Shown piece by piece: positions 1-7,502 of a DNA stretch of 31,797 bases. A program made the position numbers and the translations under genes. Numbering within the stretch: the first letter of the stretch is position 1; each line of letters begins with the position of its first letter. The DNA is from JAAYDH01 sp964345825 (GTDB lineage: Bacteria; Bacillota_I; Bacilli_A; RFN20; CAG-826): contig CAYFSI010000009.1 in the NCBI GenBank assembly GCA_964345825.1, positions 1 to 31,797 on the forward strand. The letters are read 5' to 3'. The notes under the pieces were generated by a model. That model was given only the letters and a program-made list of their open reading frames with translations, did no database searches and was not told the DNA's origin.

Positions 1-238
1 CGAGAGGACCGGGACGGACGTTGCAATGGTATATCGGTTGTCACGCCAGTGGCATGGCCGGGTAGCTACCTACGGAATGGATAAACGCTGAAAGCATCTA
101 AGCGTGAAGCCAGCCTAAAGATTAGACTTCCCATTCGCAAGAAGTAAGACCCCCGCAAAGTTAGCGGGTTGATAGGTTAGAAGTGTAAGTGCTGCGAGGC
201 ATTTAGCTGACTAATACTAATAGGTCGAGGTCTTAATT
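1..238 (+). rRNA. 23S ribosomal RNA, 3' end (partial)
   Basis: The window opens inside the last domain of 23S rRNA. The stretch around 75-115 (gataaacgctgaaagcatct and following bases) and the terminal ctaatactaataggtcgagg segment are highly conserved 23S 3' sequence. The 5' part lies outside the window. The mature end is placed near 238 by analogy with Bacillus 23S and could be off by a few bases. About 100 AT-rich bases separate it from 5S, and I see no tRNA in that spacer. Confidence 0.93.
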
Positions 239-342
239 TCTAAGATTTTCAAAAAATAAAATTAAAGTTTCTATTTAACAAAGAAAGCAACATGTGATAA
301 TATTCAGTTTTGAGAGAACATAAACGAACTCTCTAGAAAAAA

Positions 343-450
343 GTCTGGTGGTGATGGCGCGGTGGATACACCTGTTCCCATCCCGAACACAGAAGTTAAG
401 CACCGTAGTGGCGAAGATATCCGCAAGGACAAAATAGCGAGCTGCCGGGC
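343..450 (+). rRNA. 5S ribosomal RNA
   Basis: This has the typical 5S layout: gtctggtggtgatggcg at the 5' end, the conserved cccatcccgaacacagaag block at 381-399, and a 3' end gctgccgggc that pairs back with the 5' end as helix I, partly through G-U pairs. Length is about 108 nt. It is the last gene of the rRNA operon. A run of eight T follows directly at 451-458, so helix I plus this run may itself end transcription. Confidence 0.95.
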
Positions 451-497
451 TTTTTTTTATTATTTCCATAAGCTAAAATAATAGTGAGGTAAACCAT

Positions 498-1727
498 ATG
501 AATATCAATATCATTCGCCTGAGAACGGTTCTCGATGATCGCGAGAAAACCATCATTAAAGAAAACACTAACTTCATTGAAGAAATTAACAACTATCTTC
601 TAGAAGAAGATTTCATGATTAAAGAAAACGCTCCCGACTCAGTCATGTCTATTGTCTTTGTGGAGACAGGGGGAAGCGAAAACAAATTTCTTTCAATATT
701 CGATAAATTAGGAAAATTCGTTGTTCTTCTTTCCAATGGAAAGAACAACTCCTTACCAGCATCATTTGAAATCAAAACCTATTGCTCCCAGCATAATAAA
801 GAAGCGTTTATTGTCACGGGAACTGAAGAGCAATGCGCTGATGAAATCAAACATTTTGCTCGCGTCAGCCATGCGATCAAAGCTTTAGAAAATAACAATC
901 TGGGTGTAATTGGACAACCAAGTGATTGGCTCATAGCATCAAACATGGATTCCCCCACTGTATACGACTTTTTTAAAATTAATCTTGTCAATATTGGGAT
1001 GGATGAGCTAATTCAAGAGATTGATAAGAAAAAAATGGGAAATGTACCTCATCTTGAAAAACTTAAAGCCAAGTTCAAAAATCCTCAAGTACTTGAAGAG
1101 GCTTGTTTCATCTATGGCGCTCTTAAACGTTTGATTGATAAGTATCACCTTCATGGCTTTACGATTCGCTGCTTTGATGTGCTTGGAAAATATAAAAATA
1201 CCGCCTGTTTAGCCTTAGCCTTATTAAATGAAGAAGGTATTACGGCAACTTGCGAAGGTGATGTTCCCTCGATGCTAACCATGCATATGCTCACTGCTTT
1301 AACGGGGCGTCCTTGCTTCCAAGCGAATCCTTCTCGTATTGATTTGGAAAACAATACCGCCTTACTCGCTCACTGTACGATTCCTTTAAACATGGTTTCA
1401 AAATATGAACTGATGACGCATTTTGAAAGCAATTTAGGAATTGGTGTTAAAGGCACAATGCCTCTTGATAAAGTGACAATTTGTAAGTTATTTCTTAAAG
1501 ATGGAAAACTTATCGAAAATTCTGTTATTACCACTGGCAAAATTAAAGAGAATTGTTCTCTTCCTGGATACTGTCGAACTCAAATACTTATTCAATTTGA
1601 TCAGTATGGACTTTATTCTCTTTTTCAAAAAAACTTCGGCAATCACTTGATAATTACTTATGCTGATGCCGAGGAGGATTTTTTCACTCTCCTTACCATG
1701 TATGAAAAGCAAAAAGAAACCCATTAG
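498..1727 (+). CDS. FucI/AraA-like sugar isomerase family protein, substrate unknown
   Basis: This 409-aa protein resembles the L-fucose/L-arabinose isomerase fold family (COG2407 type). The family-like C-terminal half is clear: RCFD at residues 224-227, CEGD at 252-255, a GRP...NPSRID stretch at 270-282, AHCT at 291-294 and HFES at 308-311. The glutamate of CEGD and the histidine of AHCT are plausible metal or catalytic residues, by analogy. The N-terminal half (1-130) is less conserved. The start is ATG 498 with gaggt (485-489) eight bases upstream. A weak -10 (TAAAAT, 474-479) lies before it, so transcription may be independent or may read through from the rRNA operon. No sugar transporter, kinase or other catabolic gene is adjacent, so neither substrate nor pathway can be named. 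The stop codon sits in the loop of a terminator hairpin. Confidence 0.75.
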   Translation: MNINIIRLRTVLDDREKTIIKENTNFIEEINNYLLEEDFMIKENAPDSVMSIVFVETGGSENKFLSIFDKLGKFVVLLSNGKNNSLPASFEIKTYCSQHNKEAFIVTGTEEQCADEIKHFARVSHAIKALENNNLGVIGQPSDWLIASNMDSPTVYDFFKINLVNIGMDELIQEIDKKKMGNVPHLEKLKAKFKNPQVLEEACFIYGALKRLIDKYHLHGFTIRCFDVLGKYKNTACLALALLNEEGITATCEGDVPSMLTMHMLTALTGRPCFQANPSRIDLENNTALLAHCTIPLNMVSKYELMTHFESNLGIGVKGTMPLDKVTICKLFLKDGKLIENSVITTGKIKENCSLPGYCRTQILIQFDQYGLYSLFQKNFGNHLIITYADAEEDFFTLLTMYEKQKETH

Positions 1728-1740
1728 TTTCTTGCTCTTT
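1714..1740 (+). terminator. Stop-codon-embedded terminator of the isomerase-like gene
   Basis: AAGAAAC (1714-1720) pairs with GTTTCTT (1727-1733) across a 6-base loop, followed by gctctttatt. The TAG stop of the upstream gene (1725-1727) straddles the loop and right arm. The next promoter's -35 begins at 1732 inside the right arm. Confidence 0.6.
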
Positions 1741-1759
1741 ATTATATCTATGATATAAT
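1732..1759 (+). promoter_or_regulatory. Promoter of the membrane-protein gene
   Basis: TTGCTC (1732-1737), a 16-base spacer and a perfect TATAAT (1754-1759). The start point is predicted near 1766, leaving a leader of about 10 nt before ATG 1776 with only a weak ggtaag as possible ribosome site. Confidence 0.65.
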
Positions 1760-1775
1760 CTTTAACCGGTAAGAT

Positions 1776-2252
1776 ATGAAAATTACAAAAGCCAGCGTTG
1801 TCTACGCCTTCCTATGCAATATCCCCGTTAGTGCTTGCCTCTGCTTAGCGGCAAACATTTCTAACAATAACGGGAATTTTGTTATATTAGATTTTCTTCT
1901 TAACTATGCGGTATCTTTACCGGTAGCTATTTGCATATCTTTATTTGTTCCTCTTATAGGCTTAGGAAAGTGGTTCACTGGTTTATTCGGCATTAATCAT
2001 GAGACATTCACTCATAACTTGATGTATCGCTTATTGGCGACACTTTTTTATTCATTCATCTATTTTATGATATTGAATCCTATTCTCGCTATTTTTAATG
2101 GCCTAGTCAGTGGAGTATGGTTTGATATTCCTCTCTTTTTATTCCAATGGATGAGAAGTTTACCAGGTATGCTGGCGGTGGGATTTTTCTCCTCGCTGTT
2201 TTTTGATATTCCCGCTTATCGCATCGCTCACAAAATCGATCCTTTTTTCTAG
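1776..2252 (+). CDS. Small multi-pass membrane protein, function unknown
   Basis: A 158-aa hydrophobic protein that I do not recognise with confidence. Four membrane segments are visible, at roughly residues 5-28, 36-60, 83-108 and 118-145, separated by short polar turns such as GINHETFTHN near 74-83. The paired-helix pattern is loosely like DUF2798-type proteins, but I would not assign it. It has its own promoter and a very short leader. It sits between the sugar-isomerase-like gene and the Asp23-like gene, and its neighbours do not suggest a role. The ATG at 1776 is the first in-frame start after the predicted transcription start. Confidence 0.65.
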   Translation: MKITKASVVYAFLCNIPVSACLCLAANISNNNGNFVILDFLLNYAVSLPVAICISLFVPLIGLGKWFTGLFGINHETFTHNLMYRLLATLFYSFIYFMILNPILAIFNGLVSGVWFDIPLFLFQWMRSLPGMLAVGFFSSLFFDIPAYRIAHKIDPFF

Positions 2253-2280
2253 AATTTATTCTTGATAAGCAAGACAAGAA

Positions 2281-2308
2281 ATTGTCAAAATGTCCTCGCC
2301 TTGACAAT
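2281..2308 (+). terminator. Hairpin after the membrane-protein gene, sharing the next -35
   Basis: ATTGTCAA (2281-2288) pairs with TTGACAAT (2301-2308) across 12 bases. The downstream T content is poor (atcactttt), so termination may be weak. The right arm is also the TTGACA -35 of the next gene. Confidence 0.4.
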
Positions 2309-2329
2309 ATCACTTTTACTATGTAAAAT
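2301..2329 (+). promoter_or_regulatory. Promoter of the asp23-like/fakA transcript
   Basis: TTGACA (2301-2306), 17 bases, TAAAAT (2324-2329): close to the sigma-A consensus. Predicted start near 2336 gives a 17-nt leader with a weak aggt ribosome site. Confidence 0.75.
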
Positions 2330-2352
2330 TGAATAACCTAATTTAGGTAAAT

Positions 2353-2679
2353 ATGAAAACAAACGAACCAAATACCAAAACCGCCAAAATAACCGAGGAA
2401 GAGATATTCGCTCTTGTGAAAGAAGCGATTGTTCCTTGTTATGGCATAAAAGAAATAGCGAATATTTCTCAAACGAAAGGAAAAAAAGAGGAAGGCATAA
2501 AAATTAAATTTCATGCGGACCGCACATTCACAATTGATATTTATGTGGTAGTTGTCTATGGCTTAAAGATTACGGAGACTATCCGTTCTTGCCAAAAGAT
2601 GGTGAAGTATATCTTCAATCACTATTACCCCCAGCAATGTCGATATATCAATGTCTATGCTTACGATTTAGCCTCTTAG
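2353..2679 (+). CDS. Asp23/Gls24 family protein (YloU-like)
   Basis: This 108-aa protein matches the Asp23/DUF322 family. Its second half has the typical alternating hydrophobic strand (FTIDIYVVVVYGLKI, about residues 58-72), a helix and a final strand (YINVYAY). B. subtilis yloU lies directly before yloV (fakA), and the same pair occurs here with only 9 bases between them, which supports orthology. The family's role is poorly defined; members associate with the cell envelope and with stress responses in some Firmicutes. The start is ATG 2353 behind a weak aggt. It is transcribed from a strong promoter at 2301-2329 that probably also drives fakA. Confidence 0.85.
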   Translation: MKTNEPNTKTAKITEEEIFALVKEAIVPCYGIKEIANISQTKGKKEEGIKIKFHADRTFTIDIYVVVVYGLKITETIRSCQKMVKYIFNHYYPQQCRYINVYAYDLAS

Positions 2680-2688
2680 AAAATTGAA

Positions 2689-4362
2689 ATGAAACAACTT
2701 AATGGTCAAGAACTTAAAAAAATGCTTATTTCAGGGGCGAATAATCTTTACAATTCTTACCCAGAAATTGATGCTTTAAACGTCTTTCCGGTTCCTGATG
2801 GTGATACCGGCATGAATATGAACCTTACCATGACTAGTGGTAGCAAAGAGATTCAAAATCGTGGCGATGAAAGTATCTCGGATATTGCGAAAGCCTTTTC
2901 TCGTGGTCTTCTAATGGGTGCTCGCGGCAATTCTGGAGTTATTACTTCACAAATTTTCCGCGGCTTTGCTCAAGGCTTAGAAGATAAAAAAGAAGTTAAC
3001 GCTGTTGAATTCTCTCACGCCTTTGAAAAAGGTGTCGAAATTGCCTATAAAGCTGTCGTTAGACCAGTTGAGGGCACGATTCTTACTGTCATGAGAGAAT
3101 CTAGCGAAGCTCTCTCTAAAGCTGTTAAAAAAGATTTTTCAATTGAAAAAGCCATGGATGTTTTAATCAAAGAAGCTCGCGAATCGCTAAAACGAACGCC
3201 TGAACTTCTTCCAATTTTGAAAGAAGTTGGAGTCATTGACTCAGGCGGAGCGGGGTTACTAAAGATTTTTGAAGGTTTACGTTCAGCATTGGATGGCAAA
3301 GTTGTGGAAAGACTAGAAGCTACTTCCATGAATGCTGATACTCCTATTCGCATCGCTGGGGCCTCCATGGAAGAGGAAGAATTTGGTTACTGCACTGAAT
3401 TCATTATGTCCTTAGGACCTGACAGTGTGAAAAAACCATTTAATGAAAAACGTTTCACGACGATTCTTGGTAGCCGTGGAAACTCCCTAGTGGTTGTGCA
3501 TGATGAAGAAATTGTCAAAGTCCACGTTCATACCCTTAATCCTGGCGAAGTCTTGTCTTACGCTCAACAGTTTGGTGAATTCTTGAAGTTAAAAATCGAA
3601 AACATGACTGAACAACATCATGCTTTGGCAACTGGCGCCAATGTCAAAGAACATCAAGACCTTGTTCCAACTGAGGAAGAAAAGAAAAAAGAAAAGACAA
3701 AATATGCGATGATCGCCGTTTCTTCTGGTGATGGAATCGATGAATTCTTTCGTGAAATTGGCATCACCGTGATTGTTAAAGGCGGTCAGACAATGAATCC
3801 TTCAAGTGAAGACTTTGTCACTGCCATTAAAAAAGCTAATGCTGAAAATGTTTATATTTTCCCTAATAATTCCAATATCGTTATGGCCGCTTCACAAGCT
3901 TGTGAGGTCATCGAAGATAAAGATGTTAATGTCTATGTCGTTCCGAGCAAGACAATTCCCCAAGGAATCAGCTCGGCGATTATGTTCAACGAAGATGCAA
4001 CTCCGGAAGAGAATTTTCACGAGATGAAATCAGCGTTAAAAAATGTCAAATCTGGCGAAGTGACATTTGCTATTCGGGACACCAAATTTGGAGATGTCAA
4101 AGTCAAAAAAGACGATTTTATTGGTATTTTTGAAAAAGATATCGTTATTGACTCGCCTTCCAAAGTAGGCGCTTGTCGCTATTTAGTCGATCAAATGATC
4201 GATGATGAATGCTCTATCATCACGATTATCTATGGTGAAGATGTGACTGAAAAAGAAGTTCATCAGATTAAAAGATACATTGAAGAAAAATATCCGGAAG
4301 TTGACATTGATATGCATGACGGAAAGCAACCTGTTTATTCTTTCCTACTCGGTGTTGAATAA
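2689..4362 (+). CDS. fakA: Fatty acid kinase catalytic subunit FakA (DAK2/DegV-like, YloV)
   Basis: FakA phosphorylates fatty acids held by a FakB carrier to give acyl-phosphate, which PlsX and PlsY feed into phospholipid synthesis. The 557-aa length matches the family (about 550). The N-terminal DAK2 kinase domain shows the metal and nucleotide motif NVFPVPDGDTGMNMN, with D37, D39 and nearby N residues, then GARGNSGVITSQIFRG at about 83-98 and a GVIDSGGAG motif near 183. A middle domain with a GxxHVH-like patch and a C-terminal domain from about residue 340 complete the usual architecture. The start is ATG 2689, 9 bases after the Asp23-like gene, with no clear Shine-Dalgarno, so coupling is likely. 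fakB is not in the window. plsX lies two genes downstream. Confidence 0.93.
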   Translation: MKQLNGQELKKMLISGANNLYNSYPEIDALNVFPVPDGDTGMNMNLTMTSGSKEIQNRGDESISDIAKAFSRGLLMGARGNSGVITSQIFRGFAQGLEDKKEVNAVEFSHAFEKGVEIAYKAVVRPVEGTILTVMRESSEALSKAVKKDFSIEKAMDVLIKEARESLKRTPELLPILKEVGVIDSGGAGLLKIFEGLRSALDGKVVERLEATSMNADTPIRIAGASMEEEEFGYCTEFIMSLGPDSVKKPFNEKRFTTILGSRGNSLVVVHDEEIVKVHVHTLNPGEVLSYAQQFGEFLKLKIENMTEQHHALATGANVKEHQDLVPTEEEKKKEKTKYAMIAVSSGDGIDEFFREIGITVIVKGGQTMNPSSEDFVTAIKKANAENVYIFPNNSNIVMAASQACEVIEDKDVNVYVVPSKTIPQGISSAIMFNEDATPEENFHEMKSALKNVKSGEVTFAIRDTKFGDVKVKKDDFIGIFEKDIVIDSPSKVGACRYLVDQMIDDECSIITIIYGEDVTEKEVHQIKRYIEEKYPEVDIDMHDGKQPVYSFLLGVE

Positions 4363-4379
4363 CAATAAAATGAATAAAT

Positions 4380-4410
4380 GGCAAATCAAAAGATTTGCTA
4401 TTTTTCTTTT
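4380..4410 (+). terminator. fakA terminator
   Basis: GCAAATC (4381-4387), loop AAAA, GATTTGC (4392-4398), then tatttttctttt. Clear intrinsic terminator. The recG -35 (TTGCTA, 4395-4400) lies in its right arm. Confidence 0.8.
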
Positions 4411-4423
4411 ACTTTCTAATAAT
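4395..4423 (+). promoter_or_regulatory. recG promoter, predicted leaderless
   Basis: TTGCTA (4395-4400), 17 bases, AATAAT (4418-4423). The predicted start (4430-4431) falls at the A of ATG 4431, and no Shine-Dalgarno is present. Confidence 0.5.
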
Positions 4424-4430
4424 TAAGATA

Positions 4431-6437
4431 ATGAATCAAAAACTAACCAAATCTCCGCGCCTTAATCATTTGCTTTATGAGATGGGAATTAAAAACGCCT
4501 ATGATGTCATCAATTATTTGCCGAGACGTTATGAGGACTTCTCATATACCATGGAAAGAAATCTCGGTGATAAGCAACGAGTCGTTCTTTTTGGTCGCCC
4601 TTTGAGTCTTCCTCAGCTTGTCAAGCATCGGGGAGTGTCAATTGTTCGGTTTGATTTTCAAACGCAAAAAGGGACCTATTTTAAAGTCATTGCTTTTAAT
4701 AGACCTTATCTATCAAATATTATTAATCTTGAAAACGATTACACACTTGTTGGAATGTTTGATAAGAAAAATAACGAAATTAACTTGGTTAATATCATTA
4801 TGGGAATTGTCCCTCCTGAACAACGCCTTCGGCCAATTTATTCTCTTCCAAGTGATTATCCCAATCATTTGTTCGCTGGATTAGTCAATCGCTCTTTAAA
4901 GGAGTTACAAGGAAAAATCTTTTCTTCTGTTCCGTTTTACTATCAAAGAAAATACCGTCTTATTGATAAAGAAAAGGCTCTTTGGGGGATTCATTTTCCA
5001 AATGTAAATGAAGAAGTCGCTCAAGGTTTTCGTCATTTAAAATATGAAGAAGCTTTAAATTTCTCCTTGAAAAATCAATGCATCCGCGAAGCAAACAAAT
5101 CACTGGCCAAAATTAAAAAAGAACCCATTGATTTATCTTTATGTGGACCTTTTTTATCCTCTTTGCCTTATCAACTAAGTGAAGATCAAAAGAAAGCTTC
5201 TCAAGAAATAATTGAAGACATGAATCAATCCTCACTGATGTATCGTTTATTACAGGGAGATGTTGGAACTGGCAAAACACTAGTGGCCTTCATCGCTCTA
5301 TACGCTAATTATCTTCGTGGTGATCAAGGTGTTATTATGGCTCCGACTGATGCTTTAGCGAGACAGCATTTCGCTAATGCTCAAAAAATATTTGCTTCTA
5401 CCAAAATTAAAGTTGGACTTTTACTTGGTTCCACTGGAGCCTCAGAAAGAAAAATAATTAAAGATGACCTTGAAGATGGAACGGTGGATATCCTCATCGG
5501 AACGCACGCGTTATTCTCCAAATCCGTTGTTTATTCTTCCCTTGGTTTAGTTGTTATTGATGAGCAACATCGTTTTGGAGTTAACCAAAGAATTACCCTC
5601 GCAAATAAAGGGGAACACGCTGATTTGTTAATGATGTCGGCGACTCCTATTCCTCGTTCATTAGCTTTGAGTATTTATGGTGATTTGGATATCTCGACTC
5701 TCACTTCTTTCCCAAAACAGGTTCGCCGAGTTGAGACTGAAATTGTTACTTCAAATGAAAAAAAGATATACCAACTTATTGATCAAACTTTAGCCAATTC
5801 TCGCCGTGTCTATATCGTTGCTCCTCTCATCGATTTTCGAGAGAACGGCAGATATTCAGTTGATAAACTTTTTGCCCATTTTGTTTTAAAATACCCTCAA
5901 AAAGTCACTCTTTTGCACGGAAAAATGAAATACGAAGAAAAAGAAGAGGCTCTCAAAAACTTTAAGAATGGTTTGAAACCCATCCTTGTTTCTACTCCTG
6001 TTATTGAAGTTGGAATTGATGTTGGTGAAGCGAGCTTGATGATTATTTATGATGCTTCAAGTTTTGGTCTTGCTTCTTTACACCAACTAAGAGGAAGAAT
6101 TGGTCGAGATGGTTACCCCTCTACTTGTTTATTAGTATTTGATCAAGCCGATGATGAAGAGAGAGTCGAAAGACTGAACACTTTAGTGCGGACCAATGAT
6201 GGTTTTGAAATTGCTGAAGAGGATTTGAAACTCAGGGGTCCAGGTGAATTAGCGGGATACAAGCAGTCTGGTTTGCCACCTTTTAATTTCTTGAATGTCA
6301 TTTCTGATTTTAGAATCTTTACGACCGCTCGTGACGATGCTCGAGACATATTAAAGAGTCGCGAAAATAAAGAATTTCAATGGCTAATAAAAAAGGTTGA
6401 AAATGAGATTATTGTCGACCCGTTGATTAAAGGCTAA
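4431..6437 (+). CDS. recG: ATP-dependent DNA helicase RecG
   Basis: RecG remodels stalled replication forks and Holliday junctions. At 668 aa it is near the usual length (about 680). Visible helicase motifs: the Walker A sequence GDVGTGKT at about 276-283, DEQH (motif II) at about 377-380, MSATPIPR at about 404-411, and the C-terminal part with IEVGIDVGEAS and QLRGRIGRDG. The N-terminal wedge domain begins with SPRLNHLLYEMGI and YLPRRYEDFS. I chose ATG 4431. A reading-frame extension to TTG 4395 would run through the fakA terminator and promoter and adds an unlike, hydrophobic 12 residues. The gene lies between fakA and plsX as in Bacillus, but fapR is missing. Confidence 0.95.
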   Translation: MNQKLTKSPRLNHLLYEMGIKNAYDVINYLPRRYEDFSYTMERNLGDKQRVVLFGRPLSLPQLVKHRGVSIVRFDFQTQKGTYFKVIAFNRPYLSNIINLENDYTLVGMFDKKNNEINLVNIIMGIVPPEQRLRPIYSLPSDYPNHLFAGLVNRSLKELQGKIFSSVPFYYQRKYRLIDKEKALWGIHFPNVNEEVAQGFRHLKYEEALNFSLKNQCIREANKSLAKIKKEPIDLSLCGPFLSSLPYQLSEDQKKASQEIIEDMNQSSLMYRLLQGDVGTGKTLVAFIALYANYLRGDQGVIMAPTDALARQHFANAQKIFASTKIKVGLLLGSTGASERKIIKDDLEDGTVDILIGTHALFSKSVVYSSLGLVVIDEQHRFGVNQRITLANKGEHADLLMMSATPIPRSLALSIYGDLDISTLTSFPKQVRRVETEIVTSNEKKIYQLIDQTLANSRRVYIVAPLIDFRENGRYSVDKLFAHFVLKYPQKVTLLHGKMKYEEKEEALKNFKNGLKPILVSTPVIEVGIDVGEASLMIIYDASSFGLASLHQLRGRIGRDGYPSTCLLVFDQADDEERVERLNTLVRTNDGFEIAEEDLKLRGPGELAGYKQSGLPPFNFLNVISDFRIFTTARDDARDILKSRENKEFQWLIKKVENEIIVDPLIKG

Positions 6438-6459
6438 CTCCTTTTACACGCGGTATATA

Positions 6460-6485
6460 AAAACAATCTAAATTGTTTTACTTTG
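6460..6485 (+). terminator. recG terminator
   Basis: AAAACAAT (6460-6467), loop CTAA, ATTGTTTT (6472-6479), then acttt. AT-rich stem, moderate strength. The plsX -35 (TTGTTT, 6473-6478) is inside the right arm. Confidence 0.55.
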
Positions 6486-6502
6486 CTATATCATGATAAA
6501 AT
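6473..6502 (+). promoter_or_regulatory. plsX promoter with extended -10
   Basis: TTGTTT (6473-6478), 18 bases, TAAAAT (6497-6502) preceded by TGA, which forms an extended -10. Predicted start near 6509, followed by the ttgagg ribosome site at 6509-6514. Confidence 0.6.
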
Positions 6503-6524
6503 GAATTATTGAGGTTTATCGATT

Positions 6525-7502
6525 ATGAAATTAGTTGTTGATACCATGGGTGGAGATTTAGGAAGTAAAGTAATTGTCTCAGCGATTCTTGATTTTCTAA
6601 AACAAAATCCCGATGTTGAAATTATCGCAGTGGGAAACAAGAAAGAACTAACGGCCTTAGAGGGTCGATGTCGAATTGTTGATGCTCCAGATATCGTTCC
6701 AATGGAAGCCGGAGCATTAGAAGTTCTTCGCTTAAAGAATTCATCGATGATTGTCGCCATTAAATTGCTTAAGGAAGAACAACTGGATGGAATCATATCT
6801 TGTGGATCTACTGGTGGATTTTTAAGCGCCTCAACCATTACCTTAAAGCTTATTCCGGGAGTGAAACGAGCAGCCTTAGTGGCTCCTTTTCCTACTTATA
6901 TCAAAGGAAAGAAAGTCGTTATTCTTGATGTTGGTGCGAATAATGAAAACTCTCCCGAAGAATTGTTTGAATTCGCGGTGATGGGCAGATTATATTCTCA
7001 ATCGGTTTTTTCAATTGAAAATCCATCCATTTACTTACTCAGTAATGGTACGGAAGAAGGAAAAGGCTCACCTGAAATAAAACAAGCTCAAAAGTTGCTG
7101 CATGATTTCCCTGGTTATCAAGGCAACATCGAAGCTCGTGTCGCTCTCGATGGAAGAGCGGATGTCATCATCACAGATGGCTTTACAGGAAACATTTTTC
7201 TTAAGAGCACCGAAGGTGTAGCAAAATTTATGTCAAGGCTGATGAAAAAGGCTTTTAAAAAGAACTTATGGACCAAACTTGGTTATTTGCATGTTCGCAA
7301 AGGGATCAATGAAATTTCTCAAACAATGGATTATAAAAGTACTGGTGGAGCGATGCTCCTCGGTGTCAATGGTGTGGTGGTCAAAGCTCATGGCAGCTCT
7401 GATGCCTATGCCTTTAAATGTGCTCTAGATGTGGCCAAGAAATTGGCCGAACATTGCGTCGTAGATAGAATCAGGGAGGGTATGGAAAATGCTGGAAATT
7501 AA
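6525..7502 (+). CDS. plsX: Phosphate acyltransferase PlsX
   Basis: PlsX interconverts acyl-ACP and acyl-phosphate for the PlsY step of glycerolipid synthesis at the membrane surface. The 325-aa protein has the N-terminal DTMGGD motif (family form DAMGGD), a CGSTGG segment near residue 91, ILDVGAN near 132, and GTEEGKG followed by the region around ITDGFTGNIFLKS. The start is ATG 6525 with gagg upstream. Its 3' end overlaps rnc by 14 bases. In most Bacilli fabD, fabG and acpP follow plsX; none is here. Together with fakA upstream this points to use of exogenous fatty acids. That is an inference, because FAS genes could lie elsewhere. Confidence 0.94.
   Translation: MKLVVDTMGGDLGSKVIVSAILDFLKQNPDVEIIAVGNKKELTALEGRCRIVDAPDIVPMEAGALEVLRLKNSSMIVAIKLLKEEQLDGIISCGSTGGFLSASTITLKLIPGVKRAALVAPFPTYIKGKKVVILDVGANNENSPEELFEFAVMGRLYSQSVFSIENPSIYLLSNGTEEGKGSPEIKQAQKLLHDFPGYQGNIEARVALDGRADVIITDGFTGNIFLKSTEGVAKFMSRLMKKAFKKNLWTKLGYLHVRKGINEISQTMDYKSTGGAMLLGVNGVVVKAHGSSDAYAFKCALDVAKKLAEHCVVDRIREGMENAGN

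Noticed and set aside
275..469. 64-aa open frame antisense to 5S rRNA
   Set aside because: It covers the 5S gene and flanking spacer; the conserved 5S sequence explains the region.
4395..4430. Longer RecG starting at TTG 4395
   Set aside because: The extension would be translated from the fakA terminator and recG promoter bases and is unlike RecG N-termini.
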